Source of the DNA: Gavia stellata
Lineage: Eukaryota > Chordata > Aves > Gaviiformes > Gaviidae
Assembly (NCBI RefSeq): GCF_030936135.1
Contig: NC_082600.1
Coordinates: 3,162,001 to 3,226,000, forward strand
Direction: 5' to 3'
Length of the DNA: 64,000 nucleotides
In this document: in pieces, positions 39,931 through 52,800 of the stretch
How positions within the stretch are numbered: position 1 is the first letter of the stretch
Layout: each line of letters begins with the position of its first letter
Program-made: the position numbers and the translations under genes
The notes under the pieces: generated by a model
What the model saw: the letters and a program-made list of their open reading frames with translations, nothing else
What the model was told of the DNA's origin: nothing
The model's database searches: none

Positions 39931-39944
39931 GTGCCCCCTGCTGG
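39931..39944 (-). promoter_or_regulatory. CTCF consensus motif
   Basis: The minus strand reads CCAGCAGGGGGCAC, a perfect match to the classic CTCF core CCASYAGRKGGCRS. It lies 99 bases past the 7SL terminator, inside the CpG island and between the RPS29/7SL pair and LRR1, a usual place for an insulator. Occupancy is inferred. Confidence 0.65.
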
Positions 39945-41210
39945 CGGCCGCCGGCAACTGTGTTGTGTGCGCATGCTCGGATTCCAGAAAAAAGAACTGC
40001 TTTGTAGAAAAGCTCACAGAGAAAGTTTTAAAGCCGAAGTCCCCTCCTTAAAAACTAAACGTGGAAGGCCAACACTGAAAGGATTCACTGTGGAAACGGT
40101 CTCTCCAGGCAGGGAGCAGGCGAGGCCGCTGCCAGCAGCAGCGAGGGCAGCCGTGTCCTCACCCACCACGTCCCCTCAGTGAACAGCCCCGTCTGTGCGC
40201 GCGGAGGGGTTGGTTTCCTGCCTGCTCGCACCTTCGAGCCGGGAGTTCTGTGGTATTACCCCAATTCCTACTGCACCCAAGCTTGAAACAGCTCTTCCCA
40301 GACGCTGAAATTTCACTATTGGAGATTCCCAACCCACCCTATCTCTACCAATCCACTTTTACATCGTCATTTTTTTAATTTTTCAAATTTTTCACGTTAT
40401 TAAATTCCTCCCTGTTATTTTGGCAATGAGTTTTCCATAAGGCCCCCGTGTTCTCCTGTTGTTTAGTAAGTCTGAGCTGCTGTTATCAGAGTGGGTGGAG
40501 GGCAAAGGGTGGCACTGACATCTAAATCAACCAAACGGCAACTGCACGTCACAGCAGATGAACGCGGCTTTTTACCCAAGCTTGGTTTCTGAACGCCCAT
40601 GACGCTCATTTCTCATGGTGTTACCTGAGCCTCTTCTATCAGCAAACCCACCCTTCAGCCGACCCAGCCCCGCCACGCTGGGGACGGGAGGCCATCGCTG
40701 AGGTGATGCTCTGCCACTGGCACTCGTTTCTGCTGTCACTGCGCTGGGCAGAACTTCAGAGGGAGTGCTGGGAGCGCTGGTACCTTTGCAAATGAACACG
40801 CAGAAGGATTTCTTTTAACTTGTATTCCTCTGTTACATACTGCAAGGGCAGAAATTGTGTAAAAGATTTGCCTGTGGTGCCGGACCTACGGCACAGAGCT
40901 GCTCGGTCCCGTCAGCAGCCACATCCTGCCACCGCAGCCAGGCAACCCGCCTGCCCTGTTGCGTGTTCCTCACACCCTGGCCTGGGCTCCCCCCTGTTGC
41001 CAGCATGTGCAGTGGGCCGCACCCACTGTCAGCCCCCGCTCACTGAGCCCAGAGGCCATCAGGGAGCAGCGTGCCCACAGGGGTGCTCCCCCGTGTCCCC
41101 TCACACCCGCCGTCCCTTTGGCTCATCCCTGTCCCCTCACACCCGCCGACCCCGCAGTTCCCTCCGTGCTCCCTCACGCCCGCCGCCGCCCTCGACCCTT
41201 CCCGCCGAGC

Positions 41211-41280
41211 CGAGCCCAGCCGAGCCCAGCCGAGCCCAGCCGAGCCCCGCCGAGCCCAGCCGAGCCCAGCCGAGCCCAGC
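41211..41280. repeat. 10-bp tandem array in the LRR1 promoter, 7 units
   Basis: Seven consecutive 10-bp units CGAGCCCAGC, six perfect and one (41241-41250) with C for A. The array lies about 300 bp upstream of the LRR1 ATG within the CpG island. A ten-base period puts every copy on the same face of the helix. Whether it lies in the promoter or the 5' UTR depends on an unknown start site. Confidence 0.93.
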
Positions 41281-41573
41281 CGCCCGCCTCCTCCAGGGGG
41301 CGCCGGCGCACCGCGCCGCGCTGAGGGCTCCTTGGCTCGGGCTGCCCGCCGCTGCCGGTGCCGCCGCCACCGCCGCCCTCCCTTGCCGCCCTGCGAGCCC
41401 TTCCGCCGGGCGGCTCCGCGCCCCCTGGCCGGCGGCGGCGGGCGGCCGGCGGGCGCCACGGGAGACAGGCATCGCGGCGGGCGCCTGTGCGCGGTGAGCG
41501 CGGGAGGCCCCCGGGCGGCGCCGCGCCGCCCGCCCCTGAGCGGGGCCGTTGGTCGGCGGCGGGGCGGGCGGCG

Positions 41574-44500
41574 ATGCGGCTGCAGTGTGAGGTGGAGGTG
41601 GTCAGCCGGCTCCTGCCCACCTGCGGGCTGCGGGGCCGCGGCCGCGGGAGCAGGGCGCTCCTCTCGCTCGGCCGCCCGCCCGGACGGGCGCGGGGTGGCG
41701 GCAGCGGCGGCGTTTACCTCATGGTGTGCACGGCGCGGGACCGGGTCGGTGCTCGCTACAAGGTGGGGACGGCCGCGCCGGGGGGAGCCGGGGCGGGGGG
41801 CGCCGGGGCGGGTTTCCTCGTCCCGCCGCGGCTGCTGAGCGCCCGCTGTGCCCCGTAGGTGCAGGAGAACATCGAGCGGTTCTTCACCCGGTTCGTGGAG
41901 GAGGGCAAGGCCACCGTGCGCCTCCGGGAGCCCGCCGTGGACGTCTGCCTCAGCAAGGTGGGTGCGGGGGCCGCGGCTGGCGGCCCGGGACACCGGCGGG
42001 GACACCCCGAAACCGGGCGGGGCGGCTCGCCGGGGTGCTGGACGGGCCCCGGTGGGTCCCCAGGCTGTCTGCTTGGGGTCCGTCCGACAAATGCCACACA
42101 GCGACTAAGTCTTGTCTTAACGGTCCTCTTTGACCTGCCACAGCTTTGTTATAGGAGATGTAAGCGCGGCAGCATGAAGGAGCTTGGCTTTGTATGTCCT
42201 CAACAGGCTACAGCAAAAAGGGAAATAGAAGGAAGCCCGCTCATTTTGTGCCGGGGAGGCTGGGCCCAGCTTCTTTGCCGGGCTGCGGTCTGATTCTCCC
42301 TTCTTCTGCTCCCTCTGGAGAAACAGCAGCAGCAGCAAAGTCCGTTTTTCCTGTAGTTCTCTATCTTTTATTTAGAAAGCAACAACTTTTTTCATCTCTC
42401 TGATACATTGTCTTGCTCTTTGGCCATGAGTTCTATCAAACAGGTCATTGCTTATAGTCTTTCTAACTAAAAACTGGGGAATATTCATGTCTCAGTGGAT
42501 AAGCAGGGTGCCCGCTGTGGTTTTCGAAGCTGGAGATACATGGCATGGATCAGCGGTACAGGCAGGCACCACCTTGCCTTAATGTTTAGCTGATAGTAGA
42601 ACTCAGCAATGTATTAATTTACAGTTCGTAGACTATTTGGAAGCTGTAAAGTGTTTTTAACAATGCTAAACTCATCAAAAAAAAAATCACGCATTAACAT
42701 TCAATTTTTATGTTGTTTTTTTTCTGTGCCTGTTCCACTAATCTTTTGTAGCCTTGTAGAAGAGGAAAGTGGGACAATTTTTCTAAAACCTTAGGGTTAG
42801 AATGTGTAAATGAAAGCAAACAATACTGATTTTTTTGTTTGTTTGTTTGGAAAATAACTTTGACTTTCTGTTGCAACTCTGATTCTTTGGCCTGAAGGAG
42901 ATCCTTTAATGGTTTCAGTGATGTCAGACTGAGCAGCTTGTAATCGTGAGTGGTGAAGCTTACTCCTTCAGAAGCAGAATTATTTTCTCAAAGGGCCTGT
43001 CTAAGGAGAAATGCACAGGGTGTGTTTAAACTGCAGCTGCAACAGGCACTGACAACAGTCTTGCCAGAGTGGAGTGGAGCTTGGGCTGGCTGCGAGGTCT
43101 GAGTGAGAAACAGGGTGAATGAATCTGTGCTCAGGATGGTAACTTACTGAAAAGAAAACAAATATGACCCGGCAAGAAGGAAAAATCACTTATTTTATTG
43201 GGAATAAGACCAGTAACTGAATATAAGCCTGAATATAGTTGTGGTAGCCCGAGATTTTGTGGAATGCGGCATAGTGCTATGGTGCTCTGGAAATACCTTG
43301 TCTGTGCAAGAGCAAAGGCTGTGGTGGTAAGGAAAGCAGCCTTAATTTGATGAAGAGAGCAGTTCACCTTACAGGGTTAAATATAAAAGAGTTAGTGTGT
43401 GTCTAAATCCAATTAATTTTTTCTTGTCAGAAGCAAATGTACTCTGTATCTTGCAAAAAAGAAAAGTCACACGTGTTGCGTTAGATCCAAAATATCTACA
43501 TCCTTTACACCGAGCATTTCTGCTGAAGTGTGAGAAGTCAAAAAGTTTGTCTTGGAACAAAGGTACAAAAGCAAGCCTGTTGTAAGAGGGTCTACTAGTA
43601 GTATAAGATTAGAGAGGAACGGTCTGTGTCTTAGTGCTACAAGATCTAATTTAGACCCTTTATAGGGCCTGTAAGGAAACTGTGTGACAGACATTCTTTC
43701 AGTGTGCGTAGTAATTTCATTAAGAACTACATCTGTTGTTTTCTGTATGAGAAGATAGAGCCCATGACGTTGTTAGACTGAAAAAGTCTCAACCAAATCT
43801 AATGAAACAGAAGTTGGAGTAATGACCAGAGTTGCTCCGAGAAGACTAGATCCTCACTCCCCATTTTTAGCAAAAGGCTCACCCTCATACTGTCAAGTTC
43901 CACGAACAAATCCACTAAATGCTTCCAAAGCCGGTGATACTACATATTCCTCTTAAATGCTCCAAATCTGGAAACCCAACTTAAGATTATTGATAACTTT
44001 TCCGTAGTGTTTCTGCTAGCCTTTCATAATTTCATTACAGAAAGGGTTCTTAACTCTCAAAGATAGACAAAAGCTTTGTAGAAAAGAGATTTCCAGGTAC
44101 GACTATACCGATTACGTGCAACTACCATGCAAAACCCCACTCTTTGTACTCTACTAGACGGTGCGATTTGCTGCATTCAGCCACATCAGAAATTAAGTTG
44201 AGAAACGTTGGTCTGGAGCATTCAACCCTGGAGCAAAAATAATAAAGTCACTGTGGGTTTTTTTTCCTTCAGCAAGCCTGTGCCTGCTGCGTTGCACGGA
44301 TTTCAGACCTTGCGTGCAATCTCCGATTGCCTTGTCATCATTCATTTAGCTCTGAAACAAGAGACTTGTAAGGCATCAACGCAGATTAACTGCTTTTCCT
44401 GACATCTTGTCTGTGGTTGAGACTTCAGACTTGTGGCAGAAAATTGTGTCCTGGGCACTTGCAACTAATTCTGCTTTTTTTCTTAGATGCGTCTTAGTAT

Positions 44501-47500
44501 TTTTCTCGGTATACTCAAGGTTTCTCAACAACAAGGTTTACAGATACTACATTACCTTTACAAAGGTATTGTGGAGGAAATTTGTCTCAAGGATCCAGAA
44601 CACAAAGTACTCTTATTTTCAAGTCATGTGAAGAGTCCATAAACTTATTCTTAACAACTTAGACCTTTTGGCTACAAGAAACAGGTACCTGTTGTGCCTC
44701 ATGCTTTGAGATCAAGGAAATATTGCCTGTAACTCAAATCTGATGTATAGTTATGTATTTTACTTGGTCTTTACAGATCTGGAGGACTTTTTCTCCTTAC
44801 TTCCAAATTTAGTTAGTTATTTATTACCCTCAGAAACATGACAAATCTGCCTGTAGTTAGGGGGAGTCCCATAGCTAAATGTTTTAGTTAGATTGGCTGA
44901 GATAATGAATGTTGGTGGTCTTGGGTACAAAGGTTTTTGGCATGCAACTTCCCCATCTCTGGAGGGTATCACATCAGAAGTTGAAAGAATAGAGCTGCAT
45001 GGGATGCTTAAGGAGAACAATCATTTTTAAGTTACTGATGCAGTCAAATAATGTTTGACCTTTATTGTCTTTATTTATATCACATTAGCATCCAGAAGTC
45101 ACCAAGATCGTTGCTGTGTTGTGCTAGATGCCTATGGCATATTATGTAAGCTATTTCTGGACACTTTAGAATTTGGTATAAACGAGTACATTTAGGAGCA
45201 AAATTGTCTTTCAGGTGCAGAAATGGGTGTCAGTAGGCTTGGGCAGGTTACAGCTGGGAACAGAGTGCAAACCTCTCAACTCTCAGAGCCATGCCAAAAC
45301 TCCAGGTTTGTTCTTTCTGGCAATGAGAGATGACTTTTACTTGTATGGATGCATCGTGCTTTTTATTTTATAATTCACTTTATAGCATAGTGACCATCAG
45401 CTTGAGTAGAGACTTGCTGGGAAATTGAGAAGAGAAACACTTGGTCACCCTGTTATTCATAAAACTTAATTATTTCAGTACAACAAATGTATCACAACTT
45501 TCTTGACTTTTATTTAAAATACAGGTCATCTGATACTCCATTAATTTGACTCTCTGTCCTTATTGCCATTATATTATATCCCACCTGAAGCACAATTAGT
45601 CAGTTATTTGCAGGACTGCAAATAATTCTCCTCATTTGATGCTGGCACAACCAGAGCTCTGTGTGACCAGAAGCACTTGCTGAACCTGCCTTGAAGCCTT
45701 CCACCTTCCTTTATGTTAAATTTAACCTCAGCTTCCATCCTTTTCCTTCCTTGTAACTTTCAGAAATGGTTGCCTCAAGTTTTAGGTCTCTGATTTCCCC
45801 ATGTGTGTTTTTATAAACTGTCCCTTTATTATGTTGCAGGTTAGGAAGATCACAGTGCATCAGGTTTTTTTCTGTACTTTATTTTCAGCTGTGAATTCAG
45901 TGCTTTGTTCCTTTTCTGAGTAATGCAATGCAGTTTGTTTGATCTAGAGTATTCAGAGAGGTCGTAACTTCTCATTCAAATCACATGCCATTTGTTCTTA
46001 AACACTGTAAACAGCACATCAACCTAATAAGCTGGAGTTGTTTCCCTTTCCCATTTCATTGCCCTGCTGAGTTAGTATCTCCTGATACATGTACAAAATA
46101 GTTCAGAAAGCGTTAGTACAAATGAGCACAAGAATAATGAACTTTTAATTCCACATTTGTGTTTTCCTGTAGGCAAATGCCAGCAATTTAAAGAATTTCC
46201 TCTCAGCTGTGAGACTGGCTCACCAAGGGACTGACATAGGAGCTCTCCCGCTCTCAACTTTGGTACCAGCAAAGACCTCAGAAGTTGAAAAACCTAAGAC
46301 AAAAATGATCATAACTTCAAGAAGGGACTATCCTCTCACCAAAAACTTTCCTTACTCCCTCGAACATCTCCAAGCCTCGTACTGCAAACTTGCTCGCATC
46401 GACACGCGTGTGCTTTGTTTGAAGAAACTCCGAAAACTAGACCTAAGTCATAATCATATTAAGCAGCTGCCAGCTACTATTGGTGACCTGATTTGTCTTC
46501 AGGAGCTTAATTTGCACGACAATCACCTGGAGTCATTCAGTGGGGCTCTGTGCAACTCCACCCTTCAGAAATCTCTTCAGTTCTTGGACCTCAGCCAAAA
46601 CAAAATTAAAGCACTTCCAATTCAGTTTTGCCAGCTGCGAGAACTCGTGAATTTAAAGCTCGATGACAATGAGTTGATTAGGTTGCCGTTCAAGATTGGC
46701 CAGTTAGATCATCTACGCTTTCTGTCAGCAGCTCGAAACAAACTTCCTTTCTTGCCCAGTGATTTTAGGAGACTCTGTCTTGAGAACTTGGATCTCTTTG
46801 GAAATCCTTTTGAACAGCCTAATCCGCTTGTTCCCAACATACAACTGAAAATACCATTGACTTTATTAGAGTGTGCTGCAAGGGCAACTGTAAATTACAG
46901 GTAAGAGTAGCATGGTGGGTACATATTGCACCTGCTCGGTTTCAAACCTCTTGAGTCTAAACCTTCCTGACTTGTTTTTTCTTTCCTGTCAGTGGCTATT
47001 GCTCTTCACCTATTAAAAACCATAAGGTTAAAGTTGCTTTGAATTCCGCTTGTAAAATCATCCCTTTGTTATACAGGATAACACAGTAAATGGGTGACTT
47101 GGAAGCACGTAGAGAAAGCTATAGGTTGAAATAGTTTTATCCACAAAATGGGGGCACCGTAACAGAATATTCTTGCCCAGCCGTGGGAAAAGAGAATCAG
47201 TTCTACAACCCTAAACCGCTTCCGCCATTTTGTGTTGAGGAGCTTCCATTACAGTGGATTTTGTGGCACCGACCATATTTTGCGTTAGGCTCTAGCTTGG
47301 AAACTGCTTTCAAACATGGCTGCCCTTCATCTTGTGCTCACATTAAAGTACGCTAAAGGTGTGTGTAAAGCCCATTAGCCTGTTGCTATCCCTTCCCGTG
47401 TGAGAATAGTGTGTTGGCAAAAGGTTACCTTCTACCATACAGCTCCTAGTTACAGACGTGGATCGCTCTGCCTCTGCTTGAGACGGGACCTTACGCAAGG

Positions 47501-49670
47501 TGAGTAGTGTTAGAAAATACTGTGAGGTGGCTTCTCAGAGGGCAAATGTCAGACTGGAGTTGGTGTTACCTACTGCAGGCTTCTCCCTACCTTAGGTTTT
47601 CCTTGAGCTGTTAATTTCCTTTGGTGTTGGAGTGAGGGTGTTGTGTCTTATGCGGAGAAGCCCAGTTCTGAGGTAATTTTAAAATTGTTATTTCGCCAAG
47701 TAATCATCCTTGCCAGGCTGCTGTTTGTTAGCAGTTTTCTCCCCTTCCCCCATGCCGCTTACATACTCTGCCGGCATGCCGCTGCCTGTGATCCTTCCGG
47801 TACCAACTGCTGCTACTCCCACCCTGTTCTGGGTGGAAAAGGGAGCAAGAAGATGGAAAAGAGTCACGGGTACAGAAAGGGGCTGAGAGGCCGACCTGAA
47901 GTGTTCCTAATCTACGTTCTGTACCCATTCCTGCCTTGGGGGTGGGGAGTGCCCCATAAACCTGGGTTAATTGCTCAGAAGTCTGGGCTAAAGGTGTCCA
48001 CAGGCATGCAGGGCACACCCTGGAAATGAGCTGAGCAGCCAAATGTTCTGCTTCAAATCTTATCCACTTCTGACCTTGCTGATTTTATTAGAGTAATTAA
48101 ACTCCACGTGTCTTCTTTCCCAACTTTATAGTGGTTTTGATACAAATATTATTAAGGCTTTTTTTTTTTCTAGAGAATATAATCCCTGAACACTGGTCAG
48201 ATTTTGGTGCTCAGTTACATTACCAGAGTACCTAAGGATTACCTAGTCATTAACCCAGTCCCTGGCCCCCATGCAGCAGGCTTTAAAAAAACCAGCATCA
48301 CACAGAACAAAAAAGGCTTTCTGCTCCAGGAGTCTCAGTGAGATGAGGGCAATGGAAACAGTCCCCTTGCCCTCGGGTCTGTGATTATTAGGGGACAGCA
48401 CTGGTCAGAGTGGTCCTGATTATCTTTAAATGGAAAAGAAAAAAATCTAACAAGTGGGCAACAGACATTCTGTCTGACATTCACTGGAGGTGAGAATTAA
48501 CAAAGAATGAGAAACAGGAGTGATGATGGGCTGTAAAAACATTGAGAAAGGAAGAAAACAGAAGGGGGGAAGATGCAAAAGCAAATGTTTAGAAATCAAT
48601 CTTCATAGTGGTGTTCTGGGCAAGTACCAGAGCTGTGATTATGCTTGTTCTGACCGGGAAAAGGATGTCCTGAAACTGAGGTGGTGAAAAATAACCCACA
48701 GGAGTCTTAGCTATGTGAATGATGTTATGTAGAAAGAATTGGGAATATGTAGGTGTAGTCGGGAAGTGAGTCAGTGAGATCTATTTTGTGAGTCCCGAGT
48801 GACAGATGGGCACTGGCAATACCTGCACTTTGAAGTTAACTTGACCAGGTACTTCAGGGAAATTACTTATTTCGTACCCCAAACACAACGCCACTCTGCT
48901 GCAAATTTAAAAAGAAGCAATTCTTGTTCCTGTCTCTGGATGTCATTATTGACACGATGGACGACAAGAGCGGTGTATCAAGAGAACCTTAATTTATTGC
49001 CTGCAAAGTAGTACTACTGTAAGAAGGCTCATTTTGCTAATGTGAGGGAAGAGCAGATATGTGCCCAGTTGTCTCTTTATTCTTAATCTTCTTTTTAATT
49101 CTCTAATTTCTCTATCGCTGTGATACAGGCTGTTACGATTTGTGTGCACTCCCTGGTTCTTGTTGCAGTGTCTTCTGGAGTTCAGGTCCTTGGTACTTAG
49201 GGGTCAGTAACATGGTTGCATGTTTTTAGTGACTGTCTTGGAAAGTGGGATGTAATTCCTAACCAGGCCAATATTGCAAGTGGTATAATTCCAGATTTGC
49301 CTTGTCTGTGATCTGGGAAAGGTGTTTCTTCCAACTGGTGCGTGTGGCGTGTCACTGTGTTTGAGCGACATTGGTTAATTTTGTAGTGAATTCACACTTG
49401 CTCCTCTTGTTCAACAGAATCCCTTATGGTTGTCACCTCCTTCCTTCTCACCTTTGTGAAGATCTGGAAGTGGCTAAAACATGCCAGTGTGGAAGTGCCT
49501 GTTTGAGCAGCTTCATTCAGATAACGGTGACCATGAATCTCCATCACGTAGCTCACACAGTGGTCCTCGTGGATAACATGGGAGGTACGGAAGCACCCAT
49601 CATCTGCTACTTCTGTTCTCTAGACTGCTATTCCCAGTTTCTGGATAGGTACCTGCAGAGTAACGGGTGA
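41574..49670 (+). CDS. LRR1: Leucine-rich repeat protein 1, CUL2 ubiquitin-ligase receptor
   Basis: LRR1 (PPIL5) is the substrate receptor of the CUL2-Elongin B/C ubiquitin ligase that ubiquitinates the CMG helicase (MCM7) when replication terminates. Four exons, 41574-41762, 41859-41957, 46173-46900 and 49418-49670, join in frame with GT/AG sites to 422 codons; human has 414. The start MRLQCEVEVVSRLLPTCGLR matches human MKLHCEVEVISRHLPALGLR. Residues 1-100 are the N-terminal conserved region; about 155-310 are leucine-rich repeats (LRKLDLSHNHIKQLP, LQELNLHDNHLESF, LQFLDLSQNKIKALP, LVNLKLDDNELIRLP). The C-terminus has a cysteine cluster C361, C363, C367, C405, C409 that also occurs in human and looks zinc-binding (inference). 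Introns are 96, 4215 and 2517 bp. The ATG follows a GC box (GGGGCGGGCG). Confidence 0.97.
41958..46172 (+). other. LRR1 intron 2
   Basis: This 4.2-kb intron starts GTGGGTGCGG and ends TTTTCCTGTAG. Its first 100 bases are still CpG island; the rest is AT-rich. I see no nested gene, snoRNA or recognisable transposon in it. Confidence 0.8.
46901..49417 (+). other. LRR1 intron 3
   Basis: This 2.5-kb intron starts GTAAGAGTAG and ends TTGTTCAACAG. A 128-codon open frame inside it (47643-48029) has no recognisable content. No other feature is seen. Confidence 0.8.
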
Positions 49671-49873
49671 CCATTACCAGGCGCAAAAGCTCTGCCTGAA
49701 GTTCTGTCTGGTGACGGAGGAGCCTGGAATTGTTTTCTGCTCGTTACCCACACGTGGTATCATAGGACATTTGCCGCCGATAGTAAATGTCAGTCTTGCA
49801 GTGAGGGGGCACTGTCAGCCTGATCCGGTGGCCTGACTCTATTCCTCCGCCACTAGAATCTCTCTTTGGTTGG

Positions 49874-49879
49874 AATAAA
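49874..49879 (+). terminator. LRR1 poly-A signal
   Basis: AATAAA 204 bases after the LRR1 stop codon is the first such signal downstream and predicts an end near 49895-49900. Confidence 0.75.
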
Positions 49880-49899
49880 AAGCGATGCTTAGCTTGAAT

Positions 49900-52800
49900 G
49901 AATCTTCCTTAGAATGTATTTTGCTTTCTTTTTCTTATTACTGTGACTTTGTTTGGAGTATCACAAAAACTTTCTTTGTTTCGTGGTGTAAGTGGTTTCT
50001 TCTTGCTAGAAGGAAGGTGAGCGTATCTCAAACTGCTTTGCCTACTTACCCTTGAGGCTCTGAACTCTGCCTACAGCAGATGACTGCGTTGGCATTGTCA
50101 CTGGACTGGACTCTTCCCGACTTCTTTACTGTAGAGCAACTTGGTAGGCTGCTAAGAGAAGAAATTATGGTGTGAGCAGTTCAAAACGGGTCATGTAATT
50201 CCAGGTGCTTCTTTTTAAAAAGTTGTTACAGCATTCTCACTTCAAGCAGGGACCAGCATTGCTGGTTTTTTACCAGAGCAAATGTTTTTGGTTTTATCTC
50301 TTTGTGATACAAGAAATGTCTTTTTCTAAATACGTGACCTAAACTTTGTTTCTTAACTCTCGTGTTTTAAAGATCCTTGAATTGTTCACTGAGTCAACTT
50401 ATTAAATTTTTAAACCCTTCTACGTACATGTGCATTGTGTTTTCTCTAATGAGTTTTTCATCCAGTGTATTCTAGGGATTTTTCCTGGTGAAGATACCGA
50501 AATACTGGAGAGTATCCACACCCCCTTATTTTATGTCTTGTCAGCTGGTCCACGGCTGGGGTATTGGAACAGCATGGAAAAAAGTCCCTTGAGAAGTCTT
50601 TAGGCATCCCGTGCCCTGGAACATGGGATGGCTTGGAGGGGGCACATTACGCTGTTACTTTTGAAGCAGTATTGACCGCCCAGGAGTGAATTGCACACTT
50701 TGCAATTCTTCGGGTCATAGATAAGTACACCCCTGTGGCAATTGTATGTATTTTCAATGGGAAAACAAGACATCCGTAGTTACTGAGTGCAGAACTGATC
50801 TCGACTAGGCTTCAAGTGACAGCTAAATGCCATGTACAGCATGAGGAGCAGGTTGAAAGGTGGCAGCAGGCTTTGGAAGAAGGTACTGGCTTCCAGGTAT
50901 CGCTTAACTTCTCCTATGTGAGCACAACCTCCATTCACGTTTTAAAAATCATCTGTTTCAACTTCTTTACTAATCCGAGACATTCACAGCAGAAATAAAT
51001 ACTGAAGCACGCCTAGTGAAGGGCTTAGCTCTGACAAGGCCAAGAGACCCATTTTCCTGAGGAGGAGGAACCTTTATTCTAGAAATAGAGTGTCATTAAA
51101 ACTTTCTGTGAATGTCAAAATAACTTGACTGTGTTCTTTTCATACAGTATTTGTAAAACAGTAACTTTTAAGCAACTACAGGAAGATTTGGGTGAATCAT
51201 TCCTTACATGTTGCTCTTCAACTACAGAGAACTTTTGAAGGAGGAAGCCGAGGGTGCCTGTTTATGTCCACACCAAGAGCTGACCCTGGGAGGTTTGCAG
51301 TACTCATACGCTAATGCTGTTGTAAGGAGAGAGAGATCTCGTCCTGATTGCAGCAGCCTGAAGATTACTCATTTGGAAAAACACCTTTTAGGTGGAGTGC
51401 ATGATTAAGAGGAGGGAAGCGGAGTAGACACAGAAATTCGGCCTCCTGTGGGACTCCTCAGGAATTTTCGATGCAGATGTGTGGGTGGCTGTGCAGTGGC
51501 TAAGAGGCTTCCGGGGAGCCAGCTGTGCTGGGCGGAGGAGAAACCGCACCTGCATGGCTGGGGACGCGAGCAGCCTGCCAGCGAGGGGTAGGCTGTGAAG
51601 TCCTCTCCAAGCCCTGCTGTGCTGGGAGAAGGGATCAGCTGGAGGGTTAAGGGCTGACGTGAAGAAGAGCGCAACCTCTCCTGGCATGAAAAGGAGGCCG
51701 TGAACTGTGGGAAAGGGCTTTTTGCATGGGAATATTTTGCTGTCAGCTTTGCATGTACTGCTGGGGTTTTTTTTAGATCCTGTGTGTGTATACTAGGCTG
51801 CAATTAAGCAAATGTCGTCCCCAAAACTGACTCAACTTCCCTTTATCCTCTGAAACTACAGCAGCTGATGCAGCATCGAGGAGGGTGGTGGGGTGCTGAA
51901 GCCCTGTTCTGCAGAGGGACTTCCCCAGCCGTCACTGCGTTGGTACCAGAGCACCTTCAAGCAACGCAGCGACCTCCCCAGCCGTACCGTGATCTTGCCG
52001 TCTCCACGGAGGTCAGATGTGCGGAGGAGCATTCTAAGCTCCCTGCTTTCCCAGCTTCCAACAACAGATGAAGAAAAGGGAAGTCTTGTGCAGCCAAGCA
52101 CAGGTGTCGGAGGGGTGTACGATGTCCCCAGGTTCCCTTGGGAATCCGTTCCAGCCGACTTCATTTTCTTAGTGTCTTGCAATCCCCACAAACAAGCTCC
52201 CTCCGTGCTGCAAAGCATTTGTCTCGGTAGGGTGAAGTTCTTTTGATTGCAGCCTCATCCCAGAGGCAGCAAGCTAATTGATGAGTTAGTTGGGGTTTGA
52301 GTCTTGCTGACTGCAGAGGGATGGGCAGCGGCAGCATTGCCAGGGCGGCTGCTGCAGCGCTCCGTGCCTGCGCTCCTCCGAGCCAGTGCTGCCTGCTGTC
52401 AGCCAGCCAGGAGGTGGCGAAGGAGCCAAGAGCCAAAGCTGTTCCTCAGAGTTAGGTAAAGCCAAAGCAGAAATCGCTCCTTCCAGGAGTGTCTCCTCCA
52501 GCAGTTTGCCCTGCCCACCAGCAAGACAACTGCGGGGTCTCTTAGATCTCCTTCAGCTCACTTCTCATTGGCACACTGGGCTCGTTAGGGGAAAAGGCCG
52601 ACTAGCAGGCGTGGACGCCGGTGTAGACGGCAAAAGATGGGCACAGTTGTCTGATATTGCAAGCACAGGAGTGTGTGTGACCCACCTGCTGTGTCTGGGG
52701 CTTTTCAGAGAGAAAATGGGACCAGGCAAAAATTGTTCCCATAAGGAACTATTCTACCTCATTTATCGTACTTGTGGGGAGCTCTGTAGGGCCATTTACG

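Larger units (their letters stand above)
39833..41573. other. Spacer between 7SL and LRR1, two CpG islands
   Basis: No gene is seen. The left part (to about 39960) belongs to the RPS29/7SL CpG island and carries a CTCF motif. The middle (40250-40470) is AT-rich. From about 40900 a second CpG island rises that covers the LRR1 promoter and continues to about 42060; it contains a 10-bp array (41211-41280), a degenerate three-copy repeat around CCCTCACACCCGCCG (41095-41190) and an E2F-like TTCCCGCC at 41199. Long open frames on both strands here reflect GC richness. Confidence 0.65.

Noticed and set aside
41040-42005. 321-codon open frame antisense to the LRR1 promoter and first exons
   Set aside because: GC-rich CpG-island shadow with repeat-derived sequence from the 10-bp array.
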